A stretch of DNA of 64,000 nt from J027 sp965215855 (GCA_965215855.1 CBDCER010000003.1:2108001-2172000); one strand, 5' to 3'. Shown: positions 44,767 through 55,241, counted from the stretch's first letter. The notes: generated by a model from the letters alone, not told the origin. A program made the numbers and translations.

Positions 44767-47238
44767 TTAAGAGTCTGTGGCGCACCGAAAACCAAAACTT
44801 GCATCCAGTGTATCAGGTGAAGCAGGCAATCGGAAAGTGGTGGTGAATTCGGTGGCCCCCACCGGATTGCGGTCAGCCGATCCGCCACCACGTAAGATTC
44901 GCTGATCACCGGTACTGGGGCCTCTAGGATCATCAAAACCCTCGCTGGTAGCGTAATAATCCTCACCAAACCAATCGTTGACCCATTCCCAGGCGTTGCC
45001 TGTCATATCATAAACCTCAAACGGACTCGCACCGTCAGGATAATTGCCGACATCAACCAACACTGGCGACGATTGCCCGACATTGGCTGGCACTTGTCCA
45101 CCTACAGTACGGTCATTCCCCCAGGGATAAACCGTGCCAGATGTACCGCGTGCCGCAAATTCCCATTCAGCCTCGGTAGGCAGTCGTTTGCCAGCCCACT
45201 CACAATATGCCAATGCACCCTGCCATGAAACACCCGTTACTGGCTGGTTGGCAGCTTCTGGAGCAAATTCGGCGACAAAAACGGAGGGTTGATTTTCAAT
45301 CGTGACATCCTCAAAGTAAAGGTCTATCCACACCTCACGTTGTTGCGACGCAAGCCCCGGCACGGCTGATCGACTGTCATACTCGCTACTCCCCTCGAAT
45401 AGAAACAGGGTAATTTCGAGATCATCCAGATTCACAAATCCGTCGGCTGGATTGGTGGTTGTAAAACAACAAGAGCCGTCGGACTTCAGAATCCGTTGTT
45501 GCTCATCACGAATGCCCTGCATCAGCATGAGGTGCGCCCCAATATCGTCATACAGAGGCTCCCCATCCAGTGTAACAGATGCGGAACCCCATGTTGAGAG
45601 GGGCGAGATCATCAGTGGCAATGTGCCACCCTCCTGCCGACTATCGCCGTGCATCAACACATAATCACCCACACCGCCTTCATGGAAAGGAGAAGTTTCT
45701 CTGAATTCAGTGAGTTCGATGCGAAATGTGCCAGTATATTCCACATCAGTTTCGGGGGATAACGTACCTGTAAATTCGACACCGACTGTCCCGGAATCGT
45801 CATCAGCGTTCAAATCAATTGAGATTATGCCGTTGTCATAGAACGTTACGCCTTCACCATCGTAGGCAAACCGGTTTTCAACGTTTCCAACGACATATAT
45901 TCCCGCGCCGCTGGCCTGCCATTCCGACGGTTCGGGCCGGGTCCAGGTGATTGGCTCCCGATAACCGGTTTCCAGGACAAATTGTTGGTATGCGGCATTG
46001 GTGACCTCATATTGGTCGATAAAGAATGGCGAGATGGAGACTTGATGTGAGGGGCCTTCAATGGCTTCTCCACTTGACGATCCCATCCGAAATGTGCCAC
46101 CAGGCACATACACCATATCAAGGGGAGCCTCCGGGCCGTCGCGCAGTGTGCTTTCCTCTGTTGATGAGGATGTGTCATCGCCGCCATTGAATACGACTAA
46201 TACAGACAAAACGGCAAGGACGAGCAGACTCACAATGAGACCCGCTCCCCATAGTGCCCGCTGTTGTTTCATTTTGTCCCAGGATGACACATTTGTCGGT
46301 TGCTCCGCGATGTCGGATAGCGACATCTGCATTGTTGAATCCTCCAATTTCTGCTGGGTATGAGTGGTGCGGAAGCGTGTTGTTTGTGCGGGTAATTCCT
46401 CAAATCGTCGATCCAGTTCAGCTACCATGGCTTCAGCAGTGGCATAACGCAAGCCTGGGTCTTTTGCTAAAGCTCGTAAGATAACTGCCTCGACTACTGG
46501 GTCAACATCTTGCACAATATCGCTGGGCAGAGGAGGAGTCTTTTGTAGGTGCTGCACCAAAACGTTTGCAAAGGTCTTACCCTTGAATGGCACATCGCCT
46601 GTCATCATTTGATAGAGGACAATACCCAGAGCATAAATATCAGCGCGTGGTGTAATTTCCCCACCAGATGCCTGTTCGGGAGCCATATAAGCTGGTGTTC
46701 CTGAACTGACCCCGGTGGCAGTAAGTTGAGCTTGTCCACTGAGCCGTGCTAGGCCGAAATCAGTCAGAACTGCACGATCATCTACAATGACAATATTGGC
46801 AGGTTTGATGTCGCGATGAATGACCCCTTGTTGATGTGCATACCCTACAGCACCTGCAAGTTGCTTAAAAATTCGCAGAGCCTCATCCTCCGGCATCCCT
46901 TCGGGGTATTCTGTCATAACCTCGCGTAGAGTGCGGCCTTCCAACACTTCCATCACCATGTAGTAAATATCATTCTGCACTTCAAAATCGTAGGCACGCA
47001 CGATGTTGGGATGTGTGAGACGCGCCACAGCTCTGGCTTCACGCTGAAAACGCTCTGTATCGTGGTCATCTTCCATATGAAGCGGATGCAGAACTTTGAT
47101 GGCGACGTCTTGCTCTAATGCGGGGTTAACAGCGCGATAGACCTCGGCCATCGCGCCACGTCCTAACAGACTCTTGATTTCATATTTTCCAAGTTTGAAG
47201 CCTGGGGCCAGATAGGAGATTGGGTTATTTCCTGACAT
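44767..47238 (-). CDS. Ser/Thr kinase with transmembrane helix and SUMF1/FGE-like extracellular domain
   Basis: 823 aa. Kinase domain at 16-280 (GRGAMAEVY, AIKVLHP, HRDIKPANI, DFG, APEQASGG), membrane helix at 328-350, and a formylglycine-generating-enzyme-like fold outside the cell. The FGE fold is in two pieces: 375-432 (MVYVPGGTFRMGSS, FFIDQYEVTNAAYQQFV) and 663-823 (GVSWQGALAYCEWAGKRLPT, WEWVNDWFGEDYY, SFGFRC). About 230 residues without FGE motifs (433-662) are inserted between them and look like a separate beta-rich domain. SUMF1-like domains in such kinases are thought to sense ligands. The full kinase catalytic set is present. Confidence 0.92.
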   Translation of the reverse strand: MSGNNPISYLAPGFKLGKYEIKSLLGRGAMAEVYRAVNPALEQDVAIKVLHPLHMEDDHDTERFQREARAVARLTHPNIVRAYDFEVQNDIYYMVMEVLEGRTLREVMTEYPEGMPEDEALRIFKQLAGAVGYAHQQGVIHRDIKPANIVIVDDRAVLTDFGLARLSGQAQLTATGVSSGTPAYMAPEQASGGEITPRADIYALGIVLYQMMTGDVPFKGKTFANVLVQHLQKTPPLPSDIVQDVDPVVEAVILRALAKDPGLRYATAEAMVAELDRRFEELPAQTTRFRTTHTQQKLEDSTMQMSLSDIAEQPTNVSSWDKMKQQRALWGAGLIVSLLVLAVLSVLVVFNGGDDTSSSTEESTLRDGPEAPLDMVYVPGGTFRMGSSSGEAIEGPSHQVSISPFFIDQYEVTNAAYQQFVLETGYREPITWTRPEPSEWQASGAGIYVVGNVENRFAYDGEGVTFYDNGIISIDLNADDDSGTVGVEFTGTLSPETDVEYTGTFRIELTEFRETSPFHEGGVGDYVLMHGDSRQEGGTLPLMISPLSTWGSASVTLDGEPLYDDIGAHLMLMQGIRDEQQRILKSDGSCCFTTTNPADGFVNLDDLEITLFLFEGSSEYDSRSAVPGLASQQREVWIDLYFEDVTIENQPSVFVAEFAPEAANQPVTGVSWQGALAYCEWAGKRLPTEAEWEFAARGTSGTVYPWGNDRTVGGQVPANVGQSSPVLVDVGNYPDGASPFEVYDMTGNAWEWVNDWFGEDYYATSEGFDDPRGPSTGDQRILRGGGSADRNPVGATEFTTTFRLPASPDTLDASFGFRCATDS

Positions 47239-47275
47239 TGTTGATTATATCCTGCATTTCAATATTCAGAATCAA

Positions 47276-47524
47276 CTATATAGTGAAATGAGAGAAACGC
47301 GCAAAGGAAAACGTCCGTAAGGGTGCAATCCAGATTGGGGGAATATTTTGGGCCGCGTCCCAAAGCGTATCGAACTCATTACTCAAGATAGCCGAGCGAA
47401 TAACTAACGTTTGGTTAGCATTGGCGCGGTTCCAGCGCATACCAGGGCCAGTCAAACGGGTTTTGAATTGATTGATCCCACTTTCTATATAAACGTGCAA
47501 AAACAAAGCCGCAGTTTGGTACAA
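47276..47524 (-). pseudogene. C-terminal remnant of an ISKra4-like transposase
   Basis: An 82-residue frame whose middle (YIESGINQFKTRLTGPGMRW followed by SAILSNEFDTLWDAA) resembles the C-terminal end of ISKra4-type transposases common in Chloroflexota. It opens with a TTG and lacks the rest of the protein. The frame stays open upstream to 47605, but that part is not recognisable. It lies between the kinase gene and the old end of CRISPR array 1. No inverted repeats were found. Confidence 0.55.
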
Positions 47525-47700
47525 TCGACGGATGTTGCTTAAGAAGTTAAAAGACCAGGCTAGAATGCCCCCAAAGCCGGTGCATGAGTGTGAATGCCCT
47601 GATTGTCAAAGCGCGGACTTGTTGTTTGAAACTGCTGGCCTGCTCAGTGTGATAAATATCCCAAACACGCTGCGTAATGATCGGGAAAAGGTCTTTAAGG

Positions 47701-50700
47701 CGCTTACAGCGTGGTTCGGAATGCCATCAGCTTAAACCATTGATGTCACGCTATCGGGTAGCGTAAGCCTGTTTCAATTCCTCGTTCGGAATGTCATCAG
47801 CTTAAACCCGCCGAAACAAACGACGTGCCAGTCGCAAAAGTAGTTTCAATTTCTCGTTCGGAATGCCATCAGCTTAAACTTCGCTGGTTTAAGCGTAGCC
47901 AGCAGGGGTTCCAAGTTTCAATTCCTCGTTCGGAATGCCATCAGCTTAACCCGGTAGGTCATGGCCTGTGGATACGCATCACCAAAGTTTCAATTCCTCG
48001 TTCGGAATGTCATCAGCTTAACCACGTCGCGGCCTATCCGGTTGATGCCACACCAGAAAGTTTCAATTCCTCGTTCGGAATGTCATCAGCTTAACCGTTT
48101 TCGTGGTGGGGGCCGTCACGGGATTTAACCAAGTTTCAATTCCTCGTTCGGAATGTCATCAGCTTAACCATAGGGCTGCTGGAGAGCAAACTCAAGATTT
48201 TCAAGTTTCAATTCCTCGTTCGGAATGTCATCAGCTTAACCACGCGCACGGCCCGCAAAGAAGCCAGCGAGACGGGTTTCAATTCCTCGTTCGGAATGTC
48301 ATCAGCTTAACCCCTGCACCCGTGTGTGGATTTTGAGGCATTCGCTGTTTCAATTCCTCGTTCGGAATGTCATCAGCTTAACCCATCGTGGTATGTATCA
48401 CTACCCAACAAGACGGCGGCGTTTCAATTCCTCGTTCGGAATGCCATCAGCTTAACCCCGCATTCTCATCACAATGATCCACCTTCGGATGCGTTTCAAT
48501 TCCTCGTTCGGAATGCCATCAGCTTAACCCAGGTAGACGCCATGCTGCGGAGTATTGACCGGGAGTTTCAATTCCTCGTTCGGAATGCCATCAGCTTAAC
48601 CCGATACCCCATACTCCGCAACTTCTGATGCAGCATGTTTCAATTCCTCGTTCGGAATGCCATCAGCTTAACCATTTCTTGAAATTGCATGGGTTTGCTC
48701 CTTATAAGTTTCAATTCCTCGTTCGGAATGCCATCAGCTTAACCATTCGTGATGGCTATCGGCCCTGGTCGTGACCTGGTTTCAATTCCTCGTTCGGAAT
48801 GCCATCAGCTTAACCGGCGTGAGATTGGGATAGGTGGTGCGTGCCAGTTCGTTTCAATTCCTCGTTCGGAATGCCATCAGCTTAACCTCCATGATCATCA
48901 ACATCGCCTACCGGCACGCCGGTTTCAATTCCTCGTTCGGAATGCCATCAGCTTAACCGAGGCCGACATCGCCGATGCACTGGCAAATGTCGCCGTTTCA
49001 ATTCCTCGTTCGGAATGCCATCAGCTTAACCACGCTTCAAAAGCCGAGTCGTAATCTTTCTGCTGGTTTCAATTCCTCGTTCGGAATGCCATCAGCTTAA
49101 CCTTGAAGCCAGTACTCACGAACTGATTTTCTGGGACGTTTCAATTCCTCGTTCGGAATGCCATCAGCTTAACCGTATCAATATCCCAGCCTCGCGCTGC
49201 TAGGTACTCGTTTCAATTCCTCGTTCGGAATGCCATCAGCTTAACCACCGCAAGCGAGCGCACTGCCTACACTGCCCGTATGTTTCAATTCCTCGTTCGG
49301 AATGCCATCAGCTTAACCCAAAGCGATTGCCCAATCCGCCAAGAGTGACTTTAGTTTCAATTCCTCGTTCGGAATGCCATCAGCTTAACCAATAGATTAT
49401 GGAACAATTGTGCGAAAAAGGCAGGTTTCAATTCCTCGTTCGGAATGCCATCAGCTTAACCACTGCCAGCCAGTCATACAATTCGCGCAGGAAAGGTTTC
49501 AATTCCTCGTTCGGAATGCCATCAGCTTAACCACGCCCCTTCAAATGCCTTGCTATGCTTTTTGATGGTTTCAATTCCTCGTTCGGAATGCCATCAGCTT
49601 AACCAACCAGCCCCCACCACCAGGATAGAACTACCCATCGTTTCAATTCCTCGTTCGGAATGCCATCAGCTTAACCGGGCCAGAGTTGCGCGTTGAGAGG
49701 CGGCCGGGACTGTTTCAATTCCTCGTTCGGAATGCCATCAGCTTAACCGACGCTGCGCTGGGCGTATGCAGAGGGGTTGATTGTTTCAATTCCTCGTTCG
49801 GAATGCCATCAGCTTAACCCATACGCCAAAGAAAATGCGCCCTGGACGGATAGGTTTCAATTCCTCGTTCGGAATGCCATCAGCTTAACCGGTACGGCGA
49901 AAGGCCAAGTCGACTACTGGCGATTGTTTCAATTCCTCGTTCGGAATGCCATCAGCTTAACCCAGGGCGTGGGTGGCGGCGTTTAATGAGGGGTTGGTTT
50001 CAATTCCTCGTTCGGAATGCCATCAGCTTAACCCCTCAGCCGTGCGCGTAGCCATCGTATCAGGGAAGTTTCAATTCCTCGTTCGGAATGCCATCAGCTT
50101 AACCTTATGGTGCGAACCCAGGAGACAAGAACATGAGTGTTTCAATTCCTCGTTCGGAATGCCATCAGCTTAACCATAGAATGAAAAGCTAGAAATATCA
50201 TACTTGCCGGTTTCAATTCCTCGTTCGGAATGCCATCAGCTTAACCCAGGAAATTGTTTTCGTAGGCCAACACCAGGGCAGTTTCAATTCCTCGTTCGGA
50301 ATGCCATCAGCTTAACCGAATGAGGATTGCAGGCGAGTTGGGGCAGAGTTCGTTTCAATTCCTCGTTCGGAATGCCATCAGCTTAACCGGGCCGCCCGAT
50401 TAATCTGGATGAGTTTATGCCAGTTTCAATTCCTCGTTCGGAATGCCATCAGCTTAACCGCCGGAGGACCTGAAGGTTGGTGCAGCATGGTAGTTTCAAT
50501 TCCTCGTTCGGAATGCCATCAGCTTAACCGCGGGTTCTAGTCAATCGACGAAAACAGATTATATCAGTTTCAATTCCTCGTTCGGAATGCCATCAGCTTA
50601 ACCGTGCTGGATTTGCTTGGATTAAAAGAGGTTGCTGGTTTCAATTCCTCGTTCGGAATGCCATCAGCTTAACCGATTGCGGCCAGCGCATCGTCATCTG

Positions 50701-52616
50701 GTGTAATTGTTTCAATTCCTCGTTCGGAATGCCATCAGCTTAACCCAGGTTCCGACAAAGACCTTTCTGCGAACGATGAGTTTCAATTCCTCGTTCGGAA
50801 TGCCATCAGCTTAACCGTTTGTTGCGGGCATTGGCCCTAAGCGCGACTTGGTTTCAATTCCTCGTTCGGAATGCCATCAGCTTAACCTAGAATGGTTGCT
50901 GACCTTTCACCAAATCAGACTTGTTTCAATTCCTCGTTCGGAATGCCATCAGCTTAACCAATGTCACCCTTCTTGACCCAGAAAAGGGTGACACAGTTTC
51001 AATTCCTCGTTCGGAATGCCATCAGCTTAACCAACTGAACCGCGCTGCCTACGACACGTGGTTGAAGGTTTCAATTCCTCGTTCGGAATGCCATCAGCTT
51101 AACCACCGGGCCGATCTCTACAACTGGGCCGTGCGCGAAGTTTCAATTCCTCGTTCGGAATGCCATCAGCTTAACCTCACCAAGCCGCAACCCGGCAATA
51201 CCCCCTGATCGTTTCAATTCCTCGTTCGGAATGCCATCAGCTTAACCGTAGCCCCTCCATCAGGTCTAGGCCCATTTCCTTGGTTTCAATTCCTCGTTCG
51301 GAATGCCATCAGCTTAACCACCCTTTTCGGCGTCCGGTTTTACGCCAACTTTCGTTTCAATTCCTCGTTCGGAATGCCATCAGCTTAACCGTCGAGCAAG
51401 CATTCGAGGCCGATTTGAACAGGACGTTTCAATTCCTCGTTCGGAATGCCATCAGCTTAACCTTCTCATAAGTAGAAATACAGGAGAGTGATTGATGGTT
51501 TCAATTCCTCGTTCGGAATGCCATCAGCTTAACCACCAATTTGGCTGGTATCCTGGCGGGCGCGTATGTTTCAATTCCTCGTTCGGAATGCCATCAGCTT
51601 AACCGCAGTGGCGATGTCACCAACTGTTTGATGAATGGTGTTTCAATTCCTCGTTCGGAATGCCATCAGCTTAACCGTATCCAACACGAACCGCATTGCG
51701 CGATGGAGCCGGTTTCAATTCCTCGTTCGGAATGCCATCAGCTTAACCCCTGGTTGAAAGCAGTGACACCGGCGCGCTGTGTTTCGTTTCAATTCCTCGT
51801 TCGGAATGCCATCAGCTTAACCGAGGCCTCTTCAAGCGCAGGGCTTGCCCACTCTTGTTTCAATTCCTCGTTCGGAATGCCATCAGCTTAACCGGGCGCT
51901 GGACATCGACATTCAGAATGGCACAAAGTTTCAATTCCTCGTTCGGAATGCCATCAGCTTAACCACGCCGCTGGTGTACTTGTCATCGGTGGTGTAGTTG
52001 TTTCAATTCCTCGTTCGGAATGCCATCAGCTTAACCGGTGAAAACCGCCGGGATCATACCGAATATGTACATGTTTCAATTCCTCGTTCGGAATGCCATC
52101 AGCTTAACCACGCCCCTTCAAATGCCTTGCTATGCTTTTTGATGGTTTCAATTCCTCGTTCGGAATGCCATCAGCTTAACCGCATCATCGACAGCGTACA
52201 GCGCACTTATAGCAACGTTTCAATTCCTCGTTCGGAATGCCATCAGCTTAACCTCCGACAAGTATGAGGGCCGGGATGGATTGCGCCCGTTTCAATTCCT
52301 CGTTCGGAATGCCATCAGCTTAACCGCGGTACTATACGCTGCCCGGGCCATCTTCGCCCATGTTTCAATTCCTCGTTCGGAATGCCATCAGCTTAACCGT
52401 GTCCCCCCGCATGGCGCATCACGCGATTGGTGTTTCAATTCCTCGTTCGGAATGCCATCAGCTTAACCCCTTTGGTAATGCGGTCTATTGCTTGCTGATA
52501 CGTTTTGTTTCAATTCCTCGTTCGGAATGCCATCAGCTTAACCACTATCGCGGTCAGTCAATGCAACACCATGCAGATCGTTTCAATTCCTCGTTCGGAA
52601 TGCCATCAGCTTAACC
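47701..52616 (-). CRISPR. CRISPR array 1: 68 full 37-bp repeats plus one degenerate repeat
   Basis: Repeats start at 47771, 47843, 47915 and so on to 52580 (period 71-74 bp, spacers 33-37 nt). A decayed repeat lies at 47701-47737. The plus-strand repeat begins GTTTCAATTCCTCGTTCGGA and ends in CAGCTTAACC. I read it on the minus strand: the transcribed repeat then ends in ATTGAAAC, a typical Cas6 handle, after an ATTCC/GGAAT hairpin. Decayed and variant repeats (GTCATC instead of GCCATC in the repeats at 47771, 47987 and five following) lie at the left, so the leader and newest spacers are at the right, next to cas6. One 35-nt spacer occurs twice (49533 and 52110). Confidence 0.98.
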
Positions 52617-52786
52617 CCTTTCGCTCAATCTGGCAAATTGAGGCGCTTTAAAATGCTGTTTGCGAGTGCTTGTCATAATTGGAGTGAATGAGAAAATTTG
52701 CATCGGAACAAAATACTGCGAATTGCCCAGTATGATCGGGCTGCGAGCGACTCCCAGGAATCCTGGTATAGCTTCGCCGCTCGCAA
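52617..52786 (-). promoter_or_regulatory. Leader of CRISPR array 1
   Basis: The 170 bases between the newest repeat and cas6. A 45-nt element (52742-52786) has arms TGCGAGCG and CGCTCGCA. A second element, GCACTCGCAAA on the minus strand (52659-52669), lies 42 nt from the repeat. Both occur in the array 2 leader at the same distances, though the rest of the leader differs. They are candidate sites for the integration complex or a regulator. Confidence 0.8.
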
Positions 52787-52792
52787 CTGTAT

Positions 52793-53608
52793 TTAACATT
52801 CGTATTGGATTACACACTGTCCCAAGCCCATTGTTGCTTTATATCCAACAGATGAAAATGGTAGGAATTGTCCCAGATAGCACCAAAGCCTGTGGAACGG
52901 ATCGTCTGGCTCAACATCCACGAGACGATAAGTCATAACTCCGGCGGCTCCGATAACATAGAATTTACCAAAATTCACTCTGGTTGTCTCCAGTTGAGCA
53001 TCAACGATGGATGTATGTTGTTCACACCAATCATCAAAACTCTGGCCGGGGTCTGCTCCACCCGCCGCTCCCCACATGCGCCGCGCATAATTCCAGACTA
53101 AACGTGGCATGAGCAATGTTTCATATTGAATATGCTTGCCGCGCCGCCGGCTGAAAGCAGTTGGTGTCAGGAAGTTAATTTGGATGGTATCAAACAAGGG
53201 TTGGTCATCTGGTATTTGCAACGAAAATTGCCCAGCACGAGGATGGCCTTCGCCAGTAGCATATACATCATTGATGGCAAACTCAACATGACCAATTCGC
53301 AGGCGATGACGTTTGCCTTTCAGAAGAAATTGTTCAACGAAAAGCCGCGTGATTGTGGGATCAAGCAACGCAATCCGCACCCAGGCATAATCGCCGGGTT
53401 GCAGCCTGGGTATATCGGCCCATAATGGCGAAATAGTATATAACTTACGTTGATTCGCATTGTGCAGGCGTTCGGCCAGCGAAGAATCCAATTGGCGCAG
53501 CACCTCAAAAAAGGCGGCATGAACCAACCGCCCCATATTGAGTTTCAATCGGGTATGGCCGCCCGCCGTCATACGTAATACCAACGCCTGTACATTCTCA
53601 GTTGGCAT
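52793..53608 (-). CDS. cas6: Cas6 crRNA endoribonuclease
   Basis: 271 aa from ATG 53608 (GAGGG four bases before), overlapping the csc1 end by 11 bases; a longer frame from 53656 is not needed. The tandem RAMP fold ends in a Gly-rich loop (VGYKATMGLGQC) typical of Cas6. A His in the N-terminal part (GRLVHAAFF) could serve catalysis. It should cut the repeat transcripts to leave an ATTGAAAC-type 5' handle. The stop lies six bases before the array 1 leader, so the operon may read into the array. Confidence 0.92.
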   Translation of the reverse strand: MPTENVQALVLRMTAGGHTRLKLNMGRLVHAAFFEVLRQLDSSLAERLHNANQRKLYTISPLWADIPRLQPGDYAWVRIALLDPTITRLFVEQFLLKGKRHRLRIGHVEFAINDVYATGEGHPRAGQFSLQIPDDQPLFDTIQINFLTPTAFSRRRGKHIQYETLLMPRLVWNYARRMWGAAGGADPGQSFDDWCEQHTSIVDAQLETTRVNFGKFYVIGAAGVMTYRLVDVEPDDPFHRLWCYLGQFLPFSSVGYKATMGLGQCVIQYEC

Positions 53609-54266
53609 GATACCCTCGCAAATAGGCCATATTCGCCGGAATACGGACATGATCACCGACTAGCCAGTGTCCAGCATACCGCACATTGCGAATCAGGCTG
53701 TTGGGCGGCATCGGCACAATATCATAGTTGGCAGCCGGTGACTCAAGATCAAGTGGATTCAAAGCGTTGGGATAGATGTCAGACTTTTGGCGTTCGGTAA
53801 CCGTGCCTTCAGTCTGCATAATGACTTCGCATTTTCCTAGCCAGATTCCCAGCCGTATCCAGCGTGGCAGTGTTACCGGCATCGTAGAAACCACGCAAAA
53901 AGTGAATTCACTACCCGGCGCAATTTCTTTGATGCGTCCATAGTTCGGGTAGTTTTTGTTGGTATTGCGTTCTGGTTCACGCCAACACTCGCTGCCAAAT
54001 TTGATGGTCGAGATCATGTGGGTCACATGGCGTGGGGTGGCGGGCGTCACATAGATACCCTGTGCGGTGACAGCGGCCAGGTCCTGCTGATAAGTTGGCT
54101 GTAACCGCGTAATGTGATAGGGAACCTGCGCGAAACCTAGTGCATACGTCAACGCAAAGTTATGGATGTGGTCGCCTGTTTCATACAAGCGTCCTACTTC
54201 TCGTGTTGCGTAATAAATCGGACTGTCTGCCCGCAGCAGACAATCCTGAACATAAGCAGTTGCCAT
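53598..54266 (-). CDS. csc1: Csc1 (Cas5d) subunit of type I-D Cascade
   Basis: 222 aa. The start YVQDCLLRADSPIYYATREV, followed by GRLYETGDHIHNFAL, matches the Csc1/Cas5d family, which holds the 5' handle of the crRNA in the I-D effector. The family's usual length is about 220-250 aa. It starts four bases after csc2 and its end overlaps the start of cas6, so the genes are translationally linked. Confidence 0.93.
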   Translation of the reverse strand: MATAYVQDCLLRADSPIYYATREVGRLYETGDHIHNFALTYALGFAQVPYHITRLQPTYQQDLAAVTAQGIYVTPATPRHVTHMISTIKFGSECWREPERNTNKNYPNYGRIKEIAPGSEFTFCVVSTMPVTLPRWIRLGIWLGKCEVIMQTEGTVTERQKSDIYPNALNPLDLESPAANYDIVPMPPNSLIRNVRYAGHWLVGDHVRIPANMAYLRGYHAN

Positions 54267-54269
54267 CGG

Positions 54270-55241
54270 TCACTTGCCCTTTGCCGTCAATCGCTCCCGA
54301 TAATCAGCTACTTGATCCATCAACACGCCAGTCAAATCACCAAAACTTTGACTGACTGTCGTGCGGAACTCCTCCAGTAACGCCGCCAAACCATTTCCAG
54401 TGATAACCGCCTGGGCCTGAACATGCGAACCAGCAATCAAATCTGGCAGAACCGCATTCATCGCCTCTTGGCTGGCTAGCGGGTCGATAAGATCATCATC
54501 ACCCCATTGCCCCGCTGCTTGCAGTTCATCATAGACCGCCTGCGTCAGCGCCAGATTAGACATTACCTCGCCATCGGCCACCACCAATGCCACCACCTGA
54601 TTATCGACTCGCCCGGTGCGCGTAGTGATGGCCCCATAGCGGGTGGTACTCAGGATGTTGTTGAGAACATAACAGAACATGGCAAAGGTCAAGTCACGAG
54701 TGGTTGTCACGCTAGGAAACAAAACACCTGGAATAACATATTCGGTGGCATTGATACGGTCACTGGTTCGCCCATCAGCATGATCGTACATAACGCCGCC
54801 TTCGTTGGGTGCATTGAACGTCCGCACCGTATGACTGGTGGCGTGCCCCGACAATGAATAAGCCGTATCACCAAAAACTTTGGCTTTTTCGGCCCCGCTC
54901 TCGCCAATCGCATAGCCATAGGCAATACAATCTGGGCACGCACCACAGGGGCTTTCATTGTAGCGGCAAGCCTCCGCCGTCTCCGGGTGATATTTGCGAA
55001 GCAATTCGCGTCCACGCAGACGTTCAGGTGTGGTTTGTTTCCGCATAAACATCACGATGCGGTCAACTGGTGTGCGGTCCTGGCGTCCAAGTGGAACCAG
55101 GGCAGTATTTAATCCCTCATCAGTGCGAAAGACAGGATAGGATTCAGTCAGACGCAGCGTGACGATGTGAGCATAATGCCCGCTGGGGCGGGTGGCAATT
55201 TGTTCCGGGAATAATTCGCGTAGTTCAGCCAGGGTGGTCAT
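54270..55241 (-). CDS. csc2: Csc2 (Cas7d) backbone subunit of type I-D Cascade
   Basis: 323 aa. Csc2 forms the helical backbone along the spacer part of the crRNA. The family features are visible: a GHYAHIVTLRLTESYPVFRT start, a four-Cys cluster (ACRYNESPCGACPDCIAYG) that can bind zinc, and GDTAYSLSGHATSHTVRTFN. Its ATG overlaps the cas10d stop by four bases (ATGA). Confidence 0.95.
   Translation of the reverse strand: MTTLAELRELFPEQIATRPSGHYAHIVTLRLTESYPVFRTDEGLNTALVPLGRQDRTPVDRIVMFMRKQTTPERLRGRELLRKYHPETAEACRYNESPCGACPDCIAYGYAIGESGAEKAKVFGDTAYSLSGHATSHTVRTFNAPNEGGVMYDHADGRTSDRINATEYVIPGVLFPSVTTTRDLTFAMFCYVLNNILSTTRYGAITTRTGRVDNQVVALVVADGEVMSNLALTQAVYDELQAAGQWGDDDLIDPLASQEAMNAVLPDLIAGSHVQAQAVITGNGLAALLEEFRTTVSQSFGDLTGVLMDQVADYRERLTAKGK

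Noticed and set aside
47532..47735. Plus-strand 67-aa frame with a CPDCQS motif
   Set aside because: It runs into the decayed CRISPR repeat, has no ribosome site, and its Cys pair alone does not identify a family; it may be part of an eroded element.
47825..52614. Many plus-strand open frames rich in VSIPRSECHQLN or FQFLVRNAISLT
   Set aside because: They are translations of the CRISPR repeat GTTTCAATTCCTCGTTCGGA and its continuation; no ribosome sites or conserved protein.
52742..52786. The 45-nt leader element as a Rho-independent terminator of the cas operon
   Set aside because: The stem is good but no T-run follows in either leader, and the conserved distance to the repeat points to a leader function.
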